From an uncultured Chitinophagaceae bacterium (GTDB taxonomy: Bacteria; Bacteroidota; Bacteroidia; Chitinophagales; Chitinophagaceae): a stretch of 32,088 nt of DNA. The position numbers and the translations under genes are program-made. The notes under the pieces were generated by a model. It worked only from the letters and a program-made list of their open reading frames with translations, was not told the DNA's origin and did not search any database. The stretch lies in assembly GCA_946885335.1 (NCBI GenBank), contig CAMPGG010000004.1, positions 1 through 32,088 of the forward strand. Direction: 5' to 3'. Of the stretch, positions 1 through 6,384 are shown in pieces (the first letter of the stretch is position 1; each line of letters opens with the position of its first letter).

Positions 1-876
1 GCTACCTGGTGGAGCATGTGGCATTACCTGGTTGATATGGATGCGGTGCACAGCGGCTACCTGCAGGCAAAGACAATGATAACGCCTTTACAAAACGATC
101 ATGTGCGATTCAGCTGGATGGTAAGTGTATCTATCCTTTTAGCTGCTTATTTAGTTTGGCAAAAAAATAAACTTCCGCTCCAGGTGAAAGCAGCATGGAT
201 ATTATTGATCCTTTGGCTGATCGTTTACCTGCATATACTGGCTGCCCGCACAGGATTGATTTGTTTTTATGCCATGTGTTTTACCGGCATCATCTATTTC
301 ATTTTTAAAAAGCAGAACATTAAACGAAGTATAGCAGCATTATTTATCCTGCTGGCAATTCCCGTTCTTGCTTATTTAGTTTTTCCAACTTTTCAAAAAA
401 GGCTGCAGTATAATTTGTATGACCTCTCTGTTTATAACAAACAGGTTTATATGCCAGGCTCAAATGATGGGATGCGGTTAATATCTATCCGGGCCGGCTG
501 GCAGGTAATGAAAAATGCGCCACTTGCAGGTGTTGGTTTTGGCGATATACATGCTAAAACCGTTGAATGGTACGATCAGCATTATCCAGATATGATCCCC
601 GATGATAAAATATATCCCAGCAGCGAATGGATGATGTATGGTGCAGGAACCGGATGGATCGGTCTTTTTGTTTTTATGATCGCCATGGCCATTCCATTTT
701 TGATTAGTCCGCTAAATCATTCAATAGCATGGCTGATGTTAAACATTTCTGCCGCATTATCTTTTTTATTTGACATTGGCCTGGAAGTGCAGTACGGAGT
801 TTTTTTATATTCGTTCTTTGTATTGTGGTTTTATAAAGGCATTGATCTCCATAAAAAATATGACACAGCCTCCTGA
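1..876 (+). CDS. O-antigen ligase-like polytopic membrane protein (5' partial)
   Basis: The frame is open to the left edge, so the true start lies outside the window; the first in-window ATG is at 16. The protein is strongly hydrophobic with several membrane segments, followed by an ARTGL segment, a soluble loop beginning with an AGWQVMKNAPLAGVGFGD-type sequence, and two or more terminal helices around a GTGWIGL motif. The RTG element, the P-x-GVGxGD loop and the late GxGxxGL segment are the layout of the Wzy_C/O-antigen ligase superfamily. Members join glycan chains to lipid A-core or act as polysaccharide polymerases in the inner membrane, with the active loop in the periplasm. The last 17 bases overlap the next glycosyltransferase gene, so the two are probably co-transcribed and work on the same surface glycan. 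Ligase versus polymerase cannot be told from this fragment. Confidence 0.75.
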   Translation, partial: ATWWSMWHYLVDMDAVHSGYLQAKTMITPLQNDHVRFSWMVSVSILLAAYLVWQKNKLPLQVKAAWILLILWLIVYLHILAARTGLICFYAMCFTGIIYFIFKKQNIKRSIAALFILLAIPVLAYLVFPTFQKRLQYNLYDLSVYNKQVYMPGSNDGMRLISIRAGWQVMKNAPLAGVGFGDIHAKTVEWYDQHYPDMIPDDKIYPSSEWMMYGAGTGWIGLFVFMIAMAIPFLISPLNHSIAWLMLNISAALSFLFDIGLEVQYGVFLYSFFVLWFYKGIDLHKKYDTAS

Positions 877-1657
877 ACAGCTTAAAAAAATTCCCGTTTC
901 TGTAGTTGTCATTTGCAAAAATGAATATGCACAGATCAATAATTGCATTAAAACAGCTTTGCTTTTTACGGATGATGTAATTGTTTACGACAGTGGTAGC
1001 ACCGATGGAACGCAACAACTGGTAAAGAATTCAGGCGCCCGATTAGTTGAAGGTGAATGGCTGGGTTTTGGATTAACAAAAAGAAAAGCTACCGCATTAG
1101 CAAAATATGATTGGATCTTAAACCTGGATGCTGATGAATTACCCGATGCTGCATTGCAGCAAAGTCTTCAAACAATTTCATTTAATGATCCCCGAATTGT
1201 TTACCGGTTAAAGTTTAAAAATTTTTTAGGTGATAAGGAATTGCGTTTTGGTGAATGGGGAAATGATAAACACATCCGCATCTATAACCGGCAAAAAGTA
1301 AATTGGAATGATGCGCCTGTGCATGAAAGTCTTGTATTGGAGCCCGGCATCCAGGTCAGAGATCTGCCTGGTTCAGTATTACACTATACGGTAAAAAATG
1401 TGGCTGATTATGCAGCTAAAACAATCAGGTATGGCCTATTGAATGCGGAAAAATATCAACAGGCAGGCAAGCAGTCATCCAATTTTAAAATTTACCTGGC
1501 GCCTGTATTTGCATTTGTAAAATACTATGTTTTTTTCCTTGGATTTTTAGATGGAATGGCCGGTTTAACCTGTGCCCGTATGACAGCTCATTACACTTTT
1601 TTAAAGTATGCACGATTAAAGGAATTGAACGATCAATCCCAAAGAGCGGAACAGTAA
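860..1657 (+). CDS. GT2 family glycosyltransferase, WaaE/KdtX-like
   Basis: Predicted 265-residue GT-A glycosyltransferase. I chose the ATG at 860 because family homology begins a few residues later (IPVSVVVICKNE), and the longer frame from 770 lies inside the upstream gene. Residues 12-60 form the nucleotide-binding half with the SGSTDGT motif, and DAD at 90-92 is the metal/nucleotide-sugar binding motif in NLDADE. The C-terminal third has hydrophobic stretches around FVKYYVFFLGFLDG, typical of membrane-associated WaaE-like enzymes, which add a beta-linked hexose to LPS inner core. The acceptor here is unknown. The overlap with the ligase-like gene supports a role in surface polysaccharide or LPS synthesis on the cytoplasmic face of the inner membrane. 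Confidence 0.85.
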   Translation: MTQPPEQLKKIPVSVVVICKNEYAQINNCIKTALLFTDDVIVYDSGSTDGTQQLVKNSGARLVEGEWLGFGLTKRKATALAKYDWILNLDADELPDAALQQSLQTISFNDPRIVYRLKFKNFLGDKELRFGEWGNDKHIRIYNRQKVNWNDAPVHESLVLEPGIQVRDLPGSVLHYTVKNVADYAAKTIRYGLLNAEKYQQAGKQSSNFKIYLAPVFAFVKYYVFFLGFLDGMAGLTCARMTAHYTFLKYARLKELNDQSQRAEQ

Positions 1658-1690
1658 TTGCGGAAATTTTTGTTTTTAAAAGGTTTGCTC

Positions 1691-2332
1691 ATGACAAATT
1701 TCATCCCAATATTTCCATTAGGTATTGTTTTATATCCCGGGGAAGAACTGAACCTGCACATTTTTGAGCCTCGATATAAACAACTGATCAAAGACTGCGT
1801 TGAAAACAATAAGGCATTTGGCATACCTGCCGTGGTAGATAAAAGGATGAAGGATTTTGGTACATTAACTGAAATAAAATCCATTGAACGCATAGATAAA
1901 AACGGGGAAATGGATATACGCACAGAAGGAAAAGAAGTGTTCAGGATCCTGGAAGTGATCAAAGAAGTTCCTGACAAACTCTATAGCGGAGCCATCGTAA
2001 ATTATCCGCATAATTATAATACAGGGATACCCAAGCTGATGCAAAAGATAGTGGAAAGCATCCGCGAACTGCACCGGATGTTGAATGTTGTGAAGCCATT
2101 TCCCAAACCCGATAAAGAATTAAAAACCTATGATGTTGCGCATCACATCGGATTAACATTGGATGAAGAATACGAATTGCTGGGTTTAATGAATGAAAAA
2201 CAAAGACAGGAATACTTAAAAAGACATCTTGCCAAAGTAATACCCATGGTTGCCGAAATGGAACATTTAAAAGAAAAAGTGAAATTGAACGGGCATTTTA
2301 AAAATTTAGAAGGTTTTGACCTTAATGTATAA
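1691..2332 (+). CDS. LON peptidase substrate-binding domain protein
   Basis: Predicted 213 residues. It begins with FIPIFPLGIVLYPGEELNLHIFEPRYKQLI, the start of the PUA-like LON substrate-binding domain. No AAA+ ATPase domain and no Ser-Lys protease domain follow, so it is a stand-alone LON_substr_bdg protein and not Lon itself. The C-terminal part (roughly 110-213) is a charged alpha-helical region. I chose the ATG at 1691; the frame can be extended back to a TTG at 1658, but the extra 11 residues are not family-like. The gene sits 33 nt after the glycosyltransferase. The function of stand-alone LON-domain proteins is poorly defined; a protein-binding or adaptor role is only an inference. 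Confidence 0.85.
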   Translation: MTNFIPIFPLGIVLYPGEELNLHIFEPRYKQLIKDCVENNKAFGIPAVVDKRMKDFGTLTEIKSIERIDKNGEMDIRTEGKEVFRILEVIKEVPDKLYSGAIVNYPHNYNTGIPKLMQKIVESIRELHRMLNVVKPFPKPDKELKTYDVAHHIGLTLDEEYELLGLMNEKQRQEYLKRHLAKVIPMVAEMEHLKEKVKLNGHFKNLEGFDLNV

Positions 2333-2347
2333 CACCGATTTTTTGTT

Positions 2348-2355
2348 TACTTTAG
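2348..2355 (+). promoter_or_regulatory. Candidate -7 promoter element upstream of coaX
   Basis: TACTTTAG matches the Bacteroidota -7 consensus TAnnTTTG at 7 of 8 positions. It lies in the 50-base gap before coaX, placing transcription start near 2362 and a leader of about 20 nt. No well-spaced -33 TTTG is visible, so confidence is modest. Confidence 0.4.
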
Positions 2356-2382
2356 CCGCCCATTAAAAATGACCGGCAGTTA

Positions 2383-3108
2383 ATGAGCTTCACTCTTTGT
2401 CTTGATTTTGGTAATACCCGCCGGAAAGCCGCTGTTTTCCAGGATGGAAACATAATCAGGCATATTAACCTGGAGAATGACCTGGCAGATATTCAATCGC
2501 TTTTACAGGAATATAAACCCGCCACCAGTATACTATCATCCGTTGTTAATCACCTGGAAGAAATTGAAGCATTGCTTAAAGCAAATACCCGGTTTCATTT
2601 ATTAAGCCATCAGAGCAAACTGCCATTTACAACCCCGGTCAATAAACCGGATACTATCGGGACCGACAGGCTGGCTTTAGCGGCTGCGGCTGTTCATCTT
2701 CACCCAAAGAAAAACAACCTGGTAATTGGATTGGGCACTTGCATAACATACAATTTCATCAACAACAAACATGAATTTATCGGCGGTGCCATATCCCCCG
2801 GTATGGAAATGCGCTTTAAAGCCATGAACCAGTTTACCGCAAAACTGCCCCTGGTAAAGGCAGATTGGAATGTGCCCGTCATTGGTTACGATACGCAAAC
2901 CAACCTAACTTCAGGTGTTGTAATGGGAATTTCGCTGGAAGTGGATGGATTTATAAATGAGTACCAGCAAAGGTTTGGGAACTTTAACGTGCTTTTAACC
3001 GGGGGTGATATTCGCTTTTTGGGTTCGCATATTAAAAACAAGATATTTGCAGACCCCGATTTGATATTTAAAGGCCTTTATGCCATCAGTGTAGTAAATA
3101 ACGTTTAA
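2383..3108 (+). CDS. coaX: Type III pantothenate kinase
   Basis: Predicted 241 residues, close to the usual CoaX length. This is the ASKHA-fold enzyme that phosphorylates pantothenate to 4'-phosphopantothenate, the first step of coenzyme A synthesis, in the cytoplasm. Visible motifs are the N-terminal phosphate-binding DFGNT (residues 8-12), the pantothenate-binding GTDR (93-96), a second phosphate segment GLGTCIT (about 116-122), a GGAISPG segment around 135-142, and a late LTGGD motif. CoaX enzymes need a monovalent cation and are not inhibited by CoA, in contrast to type I kinases. The start at 2383 gives the canonical N-terminus. The next gene begins 10 nt after the stop, so coaX probably leads a transcript that includes the outer-membrane protein and lptC. 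Confidence 0.95.
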   Translation: MSFTLCLDFGNTRRKAAVFQDGNIIRHINLENDLADIQSLLQEYKPATSILSSVVNHLEEIEALLKANTRFHLLSHQSKLPFTTPVNKPDTIGTDRLALAAAAVHLHPKKNNLVIGLGTCITYNFINNKHEFIGGAISPGMEMRFKAMNQFTAKLPLVKADWNVPVIGYDTQTNLTSGVVMGISLEVDGFINEYQQRFGNFNVLLTGGDIRFLGSHIKNKIFADPDLIFKGLYAISVVNNV

Positions 3109-3118
3109 TATAAATTTC

Positions 3119-4489
3119 GTGTTCATTAAAAATAAAATTTTGGCCTTACGTTCCTTGTTTACAATTGGTTTGATCAGTTTTTTTTCCTTTGCATCATACA
3201 GCCAGGATAATTCACCTTACTCACGGTATGGTATAGGCGATTTGGTTCCTAATACCAATATCATTAACCGGGGAATGGGTGGTATATCGGCCGCTTATTC
3301 AGACCAGCTTTCCATCAATTTTAATAACCCCGCATCCTATTCCTCATTCAAGGCTTACCTGGAAGAGAATTCAAAAAAGGTAAGTTCAGGAAGGGTTTTG
3401 TTCGATTTGGGCGTAAATGTGGACAGCCGCACTTTAAGGGAAGGTAATCCCCCACAAAAATTTACTGCCAGCAATGCACTCTTTTCTTATGTGCAGATTG
3501 GTATTCCTATTAAGAATAACTGGGGTATGAGTTTTGGCCTGCGGCCAATCAGCCGGGTGAGTTATAAAATAGCCAGGAATGAATTGATTTTTAATCCAAT
3601 TACCAATTTGCCTATTGACAGTGCCTTTACTGAATTCAGCGGAAATGGCGGTACTTACCTGGCCTCTGTAGGAACTGGTGTTGCTATCAAAAACTTCAGT
3701 ATTGGTGGTACATTCGGTTATTTGTTTGGCAATAAAGAGTATGCAACCAAACGGGCATTTTTAAATGATACGGTAGCTTACAATAGTTCAAATCACAGTA
3801 CCAATGCTTCATTCGGGAGCATTTATTTTAGCGGAGGTGCCCAGTATAAAATCAAACTGACAGAAACAAATTCATTAACCCTGGGTGTGTATGGTAATAT
3901 GAAAAATACACTGAAAGGCACACAGGATGTGATCAGGGAAACTTTTGTACGCAGCAATGAAAGCGGTGACTTCAGGTTGGATAGTGTGTATGAACAAAAA
4001 GATATAAAAGGTGAGGTAGTATATCCTTCAGGTATAGGGTCGGGATTTGTTTATGAAAAAACACAGACAGCACAAAAAGGCGGTTGGTTAATTGGTGTTG
4101 ATTACCTGCAAAACAAATGGAGTGAATACAGTTTTTTTGGCAATAACGATAATGTGCAGGATAGCTGGGAACTTCGTATTGGAACGCAGATCAGACCAAA
4201 ACCGGGTACCAATTACTGGAGCAATGTGGCTTACCGGGCTGGTTTTAATATTGGAGATGATTATGTAAACGTACAGCAACCACTTTCAACATTGGGTTTA
4301 ACCGTAGGATTTGGTTTACCATTAGCAAACTATAACCGGTTAAGTCCCGGCCAGTTTAGTGTAATTAACGTGGCTATGGAATACAATAAAAGAGGAAATG
4401 AGGACAATCTTTTAAGGGAAAATCTTTTCAGGTTGTCTGTAGGACTTTCATTAAGCGATCTTTGGTTTGTAAAACGGAAGTATAATTAA
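3119..4489 (+). CDS. Outer-membrane beta-barrel protein upstream of lptC (FadL/OmpP1-like)
   Basis: Predicted 456 residues from a GTG start at 3119, which gives a plausible signal peptide: basic KNK, hydrophobic core, then a cleavage region near SYSQ before DNSPYSRYGIGDLVP. The mature part has many alternating aromatic/glycine beta strands, for example GTYLASVGTGVAIKNFSIGG and SVGLSLSDLWFVK near the end, as expected of a barrel porin. The NSPYSRYGIGD start and the GMGGISAAYSD segment resemble Bacteroidota FadL/OmpP1-like proteins. I infer an outer-membrane location. No transported substrate can be named. The position between coaX and lptC, with short gaps on both sides, suggests co-expression with lipopolysaccharide export. 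Confidence 0.75.
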   Translation: MFIKNKILALRSLFTIGLISFFSFASYSQDNSPYSRYGIGDLVPNTNIINRGMGGISAAYSDQLSINFNNPASYSSFKAYLEENSKKVSSGRVLFDLGVNVDSRTLREGNPPQKFTASNALFSYVQIGIPIKNNWGMSFGLRPISRVSYKIARNELIFNPITNLPIDSAFTEFSGNGGTYLASVGTGVAIKNFSIGGTFGYLFGNKEYATKRAFLNDTVAYNSSNHSTNASFGSIYFSGGAQYKIKLTETNSLTLGVYGNMKNTLKGTQDVIRETFVRSNESGDFRLDSVYEQKDIKGEVVYPSGIGSGFVYEKTQTAQKGGWLIGVDYLQNKWSEYSFFGNNDNVQDSWELRIGTQIRPKPGTNYWSNVAYRAGFNIGDDYVNVQQPLSTLGLTVGFGLPLANYNRLSPGQFSVINVAMEYNKRGNEDNLLRENLFRLSVGLSLSDLWFVKRKYN

Positions 4490-4515
4490 GCATTCGGTTC
4501 TGCCAGCAAACTAAA

Positions 4516-5076
4516 ATGTTCAGCATGAATCATCGGTATAAATTTAAAGCAGCAACGTTCTTCCTGATCGGCTGCTTTTTTTTATGGTCATGCGAGAATG
4601 ATGTAAACGAAGTACAGGATTGGAATCAAAAAGTGGAGATGGTAGAAACGGGTAAGCAGATAGTTGCTTACCTGAGTACAGAAGGAACAGTCAGGGCCAA
4701 ACTCACTGCGCCATTAATGCTCAGGTACCAGGCCGATACCTTGTACGCTGAATTTCCCAAAAGCCTGCATGTTGATTTTTACGATATCAATAAAAAAGTT
4801 GAAAGCCAGTTAAACGCACTTTATGGAAAGTATTTTGAATCCCTGAACAAAGTGTATTTGAGGGATAGTGTGATTGTATTTAATATTAATGGTGATACTT
4901 TACGCACTTCTGAACTTTGGTGGGATCAGCAAACCCAGCGTTTTTACAATGATAAGCCCACCCGCATCGATACAAAAACCCAGCATTTGTTTGGTGAATA
5001 CGGTATAGAAGCCAGCCAGGATTTTACCCAAATAATCCTGAATCAGCCATCCGGCACAATAGAGGTAGAGGAATAA
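4516..5076 (+). CDS. lptC: LPS export ABC transporter periplasmic protein LptC
   Basis: Predicted 186 residues. LptC links the LptBFG transporter to the LptA-type periplasmic bridge and carries lipopolysaccharide out of the inner membrane. After a hydrophobic N-terminus there is an LWSC sequence (Cys26) that could be a lipobox, so this LptC may be lipid-anchored rather than held by a transmembrane helix. The remainder shows the LptC/OstA-like run of beta strands: GTVRAKLTAPLMLRY, LYAEFPKSLHVDFYD, LYGKYFESLNKVYLRD, LRTSELWWDQQTQRFY and LFGEYGIEASQDF. The ATG at 4525 is an alternative start that shortens the N-terminus by three residues. The gene is the last of the coaX-led run, and a hairpin lies 25 nt beyond its stop. 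Confidence 0.88.
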   Translation: MFSMNHRYKFKAATFFLIGCFFLWSCENDVNEVQDWNQKVEMVETGKQIVAYLSTEGTVRAKLTAPLMLRYQADTLYAEFPKSLHVDFYDINKKVESQLNALYGKYFESLNKVYLRDSVIVFNINGDTLRTSELWWDQQTQRFYNDKPTRIDTKTQHLFGEYGIEASQDFTQIILNQPSGTIEVEE

Positions 5077-5100
5077 ATCATCACACATGATTAAAAGCGA

Positions 5101-5128
5101 ACAGCCCCTCGGGTTAGTAAGGGGCTGT
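5101..5128 (-). terminator. Hairpin terminator (possibly bidirectional)
   Basis: ACAGCCCCT (5101-5109) pairs perfectly with AGGGGCTGT (5120-5128) around a 10-nt loop. On the minus strand it is followed by TTCGCTTTT, on the plus strand by AAGTTCGTTT. The better T-tract is on the minus strand, ending the candidate ncRNA, but it may also end the coaX-lptC transcript. Confidence 0.6.
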
Positions 5129-5159
5129 AAGTTCGTTTCGGGGTAAGAAACCTCAACGG

Positions 5160-5311
5160 GGTTGGTTTTTCAATAGGTTTTGGTCGTTTTCATTAGGGTT
5201 GGATCATCAACGGGCTGTTTTTCATAGGGATTTAAAAAAGTTGATTGATACTGGATTTTATGGTTTGGTTTTTCTAGGATTTGGGAAAAATTTCTGGACG
5301 GTTGGTTTTTC
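5160..5311 (-). repeat. Five irregular copies of a short GAAAAACC motif
   Basis: On the plus strand the copies read GGTTGGTTTTTC (5160-5171), GGTCGTTTTC (5182-5191), GGGCTGTTTTTC (5212-5223), GGTTTGGTTTTTC (5262-5274) and GGTTGGTTTTTC (5300-5311). The first and last are identical over 12 bases. Most are followed on the plus strand by a TAGG-like sequence, so on the minus strand they read roughly CCTA-n-GAAAAACCAACC. Spacing is irregular (22, 30, 50 and 38 nt between starts). Confidence 0.6.
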
Positions 5312-5346
5312 TTGTTCTGGATATTGGATTTCGTATCAATCAACTT
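5238..5346 (-). repeat. Perfect 14-bp inverted repeat enclosing 81 nt
   Basis: AAGTTGATTGATAC (5238-5251) is the exact reverse complement of GTATCAATCAACTT (5333-5346). On the minus strand the distal arm runs directly into T6, as in an intrinsic terminator with a very large loop. The enclosed 81 nt hold two of the GAAAAACC motifs. Pairing would display the G-poor loop as single-stranded RNA. Confidence 0.65.
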
Positions 5347-5466
5347 GTATATAAAAGTAATATTGACAAAACTTTAATAATAGAGCAGTATTTCTCTTTT
5401 TTTAATATGATGTATTTACATTCGGTATCGTAGTTTTACCTCAACACTTTCTGATTAACCCTTATT

Positions 5467-5474
5467 TACCTTTA
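5467..5474 (+). promoter_or_regulatory. Candidate -7 promoter element for the SDR gene
   Basis: TACCTTTA matches TAnnTTTG at 7 of 8 positions and ends 17 nt before the SDR start codon at 5492, giving a leader of about 10 nt. The upstream -33 match is weak. Confidence 0.4.
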
Positions 5475-5491
5475 TCAAAAAAAATTCAGCT

Positions 5492-6316
5492 ATGGTTTTC
5501 AGCAATAAAACTGTATTTATAACAGGAGCCAGCCGGGGAATTGGTAAGGCAATCGCATTGAAACTAGCAGCGGAAGGAGCCAATATTGCTGTCGCATCTA
5601 AAAGTGTAACAGAAAATCCGAAGTTGGGAGGCACAATTTATTCGGCTGTTGAAGAAATTGAAAATGCCGGGGGCAAGGGTTTGGCCATTCCATGCGATAT
5701 ACGTTTTGAAGATCAAATTGAAGCGGCTGTAAAACAAGCGGTTGATCATTTTGGTGGTATAGACATCCTGGTCAATAATGCATCTGCCATTAGTCTGACC
5801 AATACACAGCAAACGGAGGCAAAACGATTTGACCTGATGCACAACATCAATATCCGCGGAACTTTTTTGGTAAGCCAGCATTGCATTCCACATTTAAAAA
5901 AAGGAAACAACCCGCATATATTAAATCTTTCACCACCCATAAACATGGATCCAAAATGGTTTAAAAAACACCTGGCTTATACCATCAGTAAATATAGTAT
6001 GAGCATGATCGTTATAGGGCTGGCGGAAGAATTGAAAAAAGATAAAATTGCCGTTAATGCCTTATGGCCCAAAACAACCATAGATACTGCAGCCGTAAAA
6101 AATTTGTTAGGTGGTGAAGCACTTGCGCAAATGAGCCGAAAACCGGAGATCATTGCAGATGCGGCCCATTATATTTTTTCCCAGCCGGCAGAAGATTGTA
6201 CGGGTAACTTTTTTATTGACGAACAGGTAATGGCCATGGCTGGTGTAACGGATTTAACAAAATATGCCGTGAACCCGGATAAAAAGTTATATACCGATTT
6301 ATTTTTGGAAGACTAA
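5492..6316 (+). CDS. SDR family oxidoreductase, HSDL2-like
   Basis: Predicted 274-residue classical short-chain dehydrogenase/reductase. It has a Rossmann nucleotide-binding motif TGASRGIG (11-18), NNAS (95-98), a likely catalytic Ser at 147 in NLSPP, and the active-site Tyr163-x3-Lys167 in YTISK. The long insert around NPKLGGTIYSAVEEIENAGG and the NLSPP and NALWPKTTIDTAAV segments match the hydroxysteroid-dehydrogenase-like-2 subgroup. In animals that subgroup carries an extra C-terminal SCP2 domain, which is absent here. The substrate is unknown; a lipid or hydroxyacyl compound would be a guess. The gene stands alone between the candidate ncRNA locus and a bidirectional terminator, so it is probably monocistronic. 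Confidence 0.88.
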   Translation: MVFSNKTVFITGASRGIGKAIALKLAAEGANIAVASKSVTENPKLGGTIYSAVEEIENAGGKGLAIPCDIRFEDQIEAAVKQAVDHFGGIDILVNNASAISLTNTQQTEAKRFDLMHNINIRGTFLVSQHCIPHLKKGNNPHILNLSPPINMDPKWFKKHLAYTISKYSMSMIVIGLAEELKKDKIAVNALWPKTTIDTAAVKNLLGGEALAQMSRKPEIIADAAHYIFSQPAEDCTGNFFIDEQVMAMAGVTDLTKYAVNPDKKLYTDLFLED

Positions 6317-6333
6317 GACTGTATATCCAGCAT

Positions 6334-6370
6334 AAAAAAAGCGGCGCATTTTATATGCACCGCTTTTTTT
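6334..6370. terminator. Bidirectional intrinsic terminator
   Basis: A-run, then GCGG, GCAT, loop TTTAT, ATGC, CCGC, then T7. The single C/A mismatch leaves two stem blocks. T-runs are present on both strands, so it can end the SDR gene (+) and the PBP1A gene (-), which converge here. Confidence 0.85.
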
Positions 6371-6384
6371 ACTGGTAATCTATT

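Larger units (their letters stand above)
5088..5346 (-). ncRNA. Candidate noncoding RNA, G-poor, with repeated GAAAAACCAA-like motifs
   Basis: The 415 bases between lptC and the SDR gene have no credible long ORF on either strand. Read on the minus strand, the sequence is rich in A and C and contains five copies of a GAAAAACCAA-like motif. It also has a perfect 14-base inverted repeat and ends in a strong hairpin followed by a T-containing tail. TACTTTTA at 5352-5359 (7 of 8 against TAnnTTTG) would place a start close to 5346, exactly at the first arm of the inverted repeat. A clear -33 box is missing. The first inverted-repeat pair is followed by T6, so a shorter product ending near 5233 is also possible. 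Orientation is inferred from the T-runs and from motif similarity to the + strand locus at 14813. I do not recognise an RNA family. Confidence 0.5.

Noticed and set aside
770..859. Upstream extension of the GT2 gene
   Set aside because: It lies in the coding region of the ligase-like gene and encodes no family-like residues; the ATG at 860 is the natural start.
704..1018. Minus-strand ORF of 104 residues
   Set aside because: It is antisense to two well-supported genes and has no recognisable domain; the same applies to the other ORFs lying antisense within confirmed coding regions.
5160..5311. Repeated motif array as a CRISPR array
   Set aside because: The copies are about 12 bases, imperfect and unevenly spaced (22-50 nt), and no cas gene is in the window.
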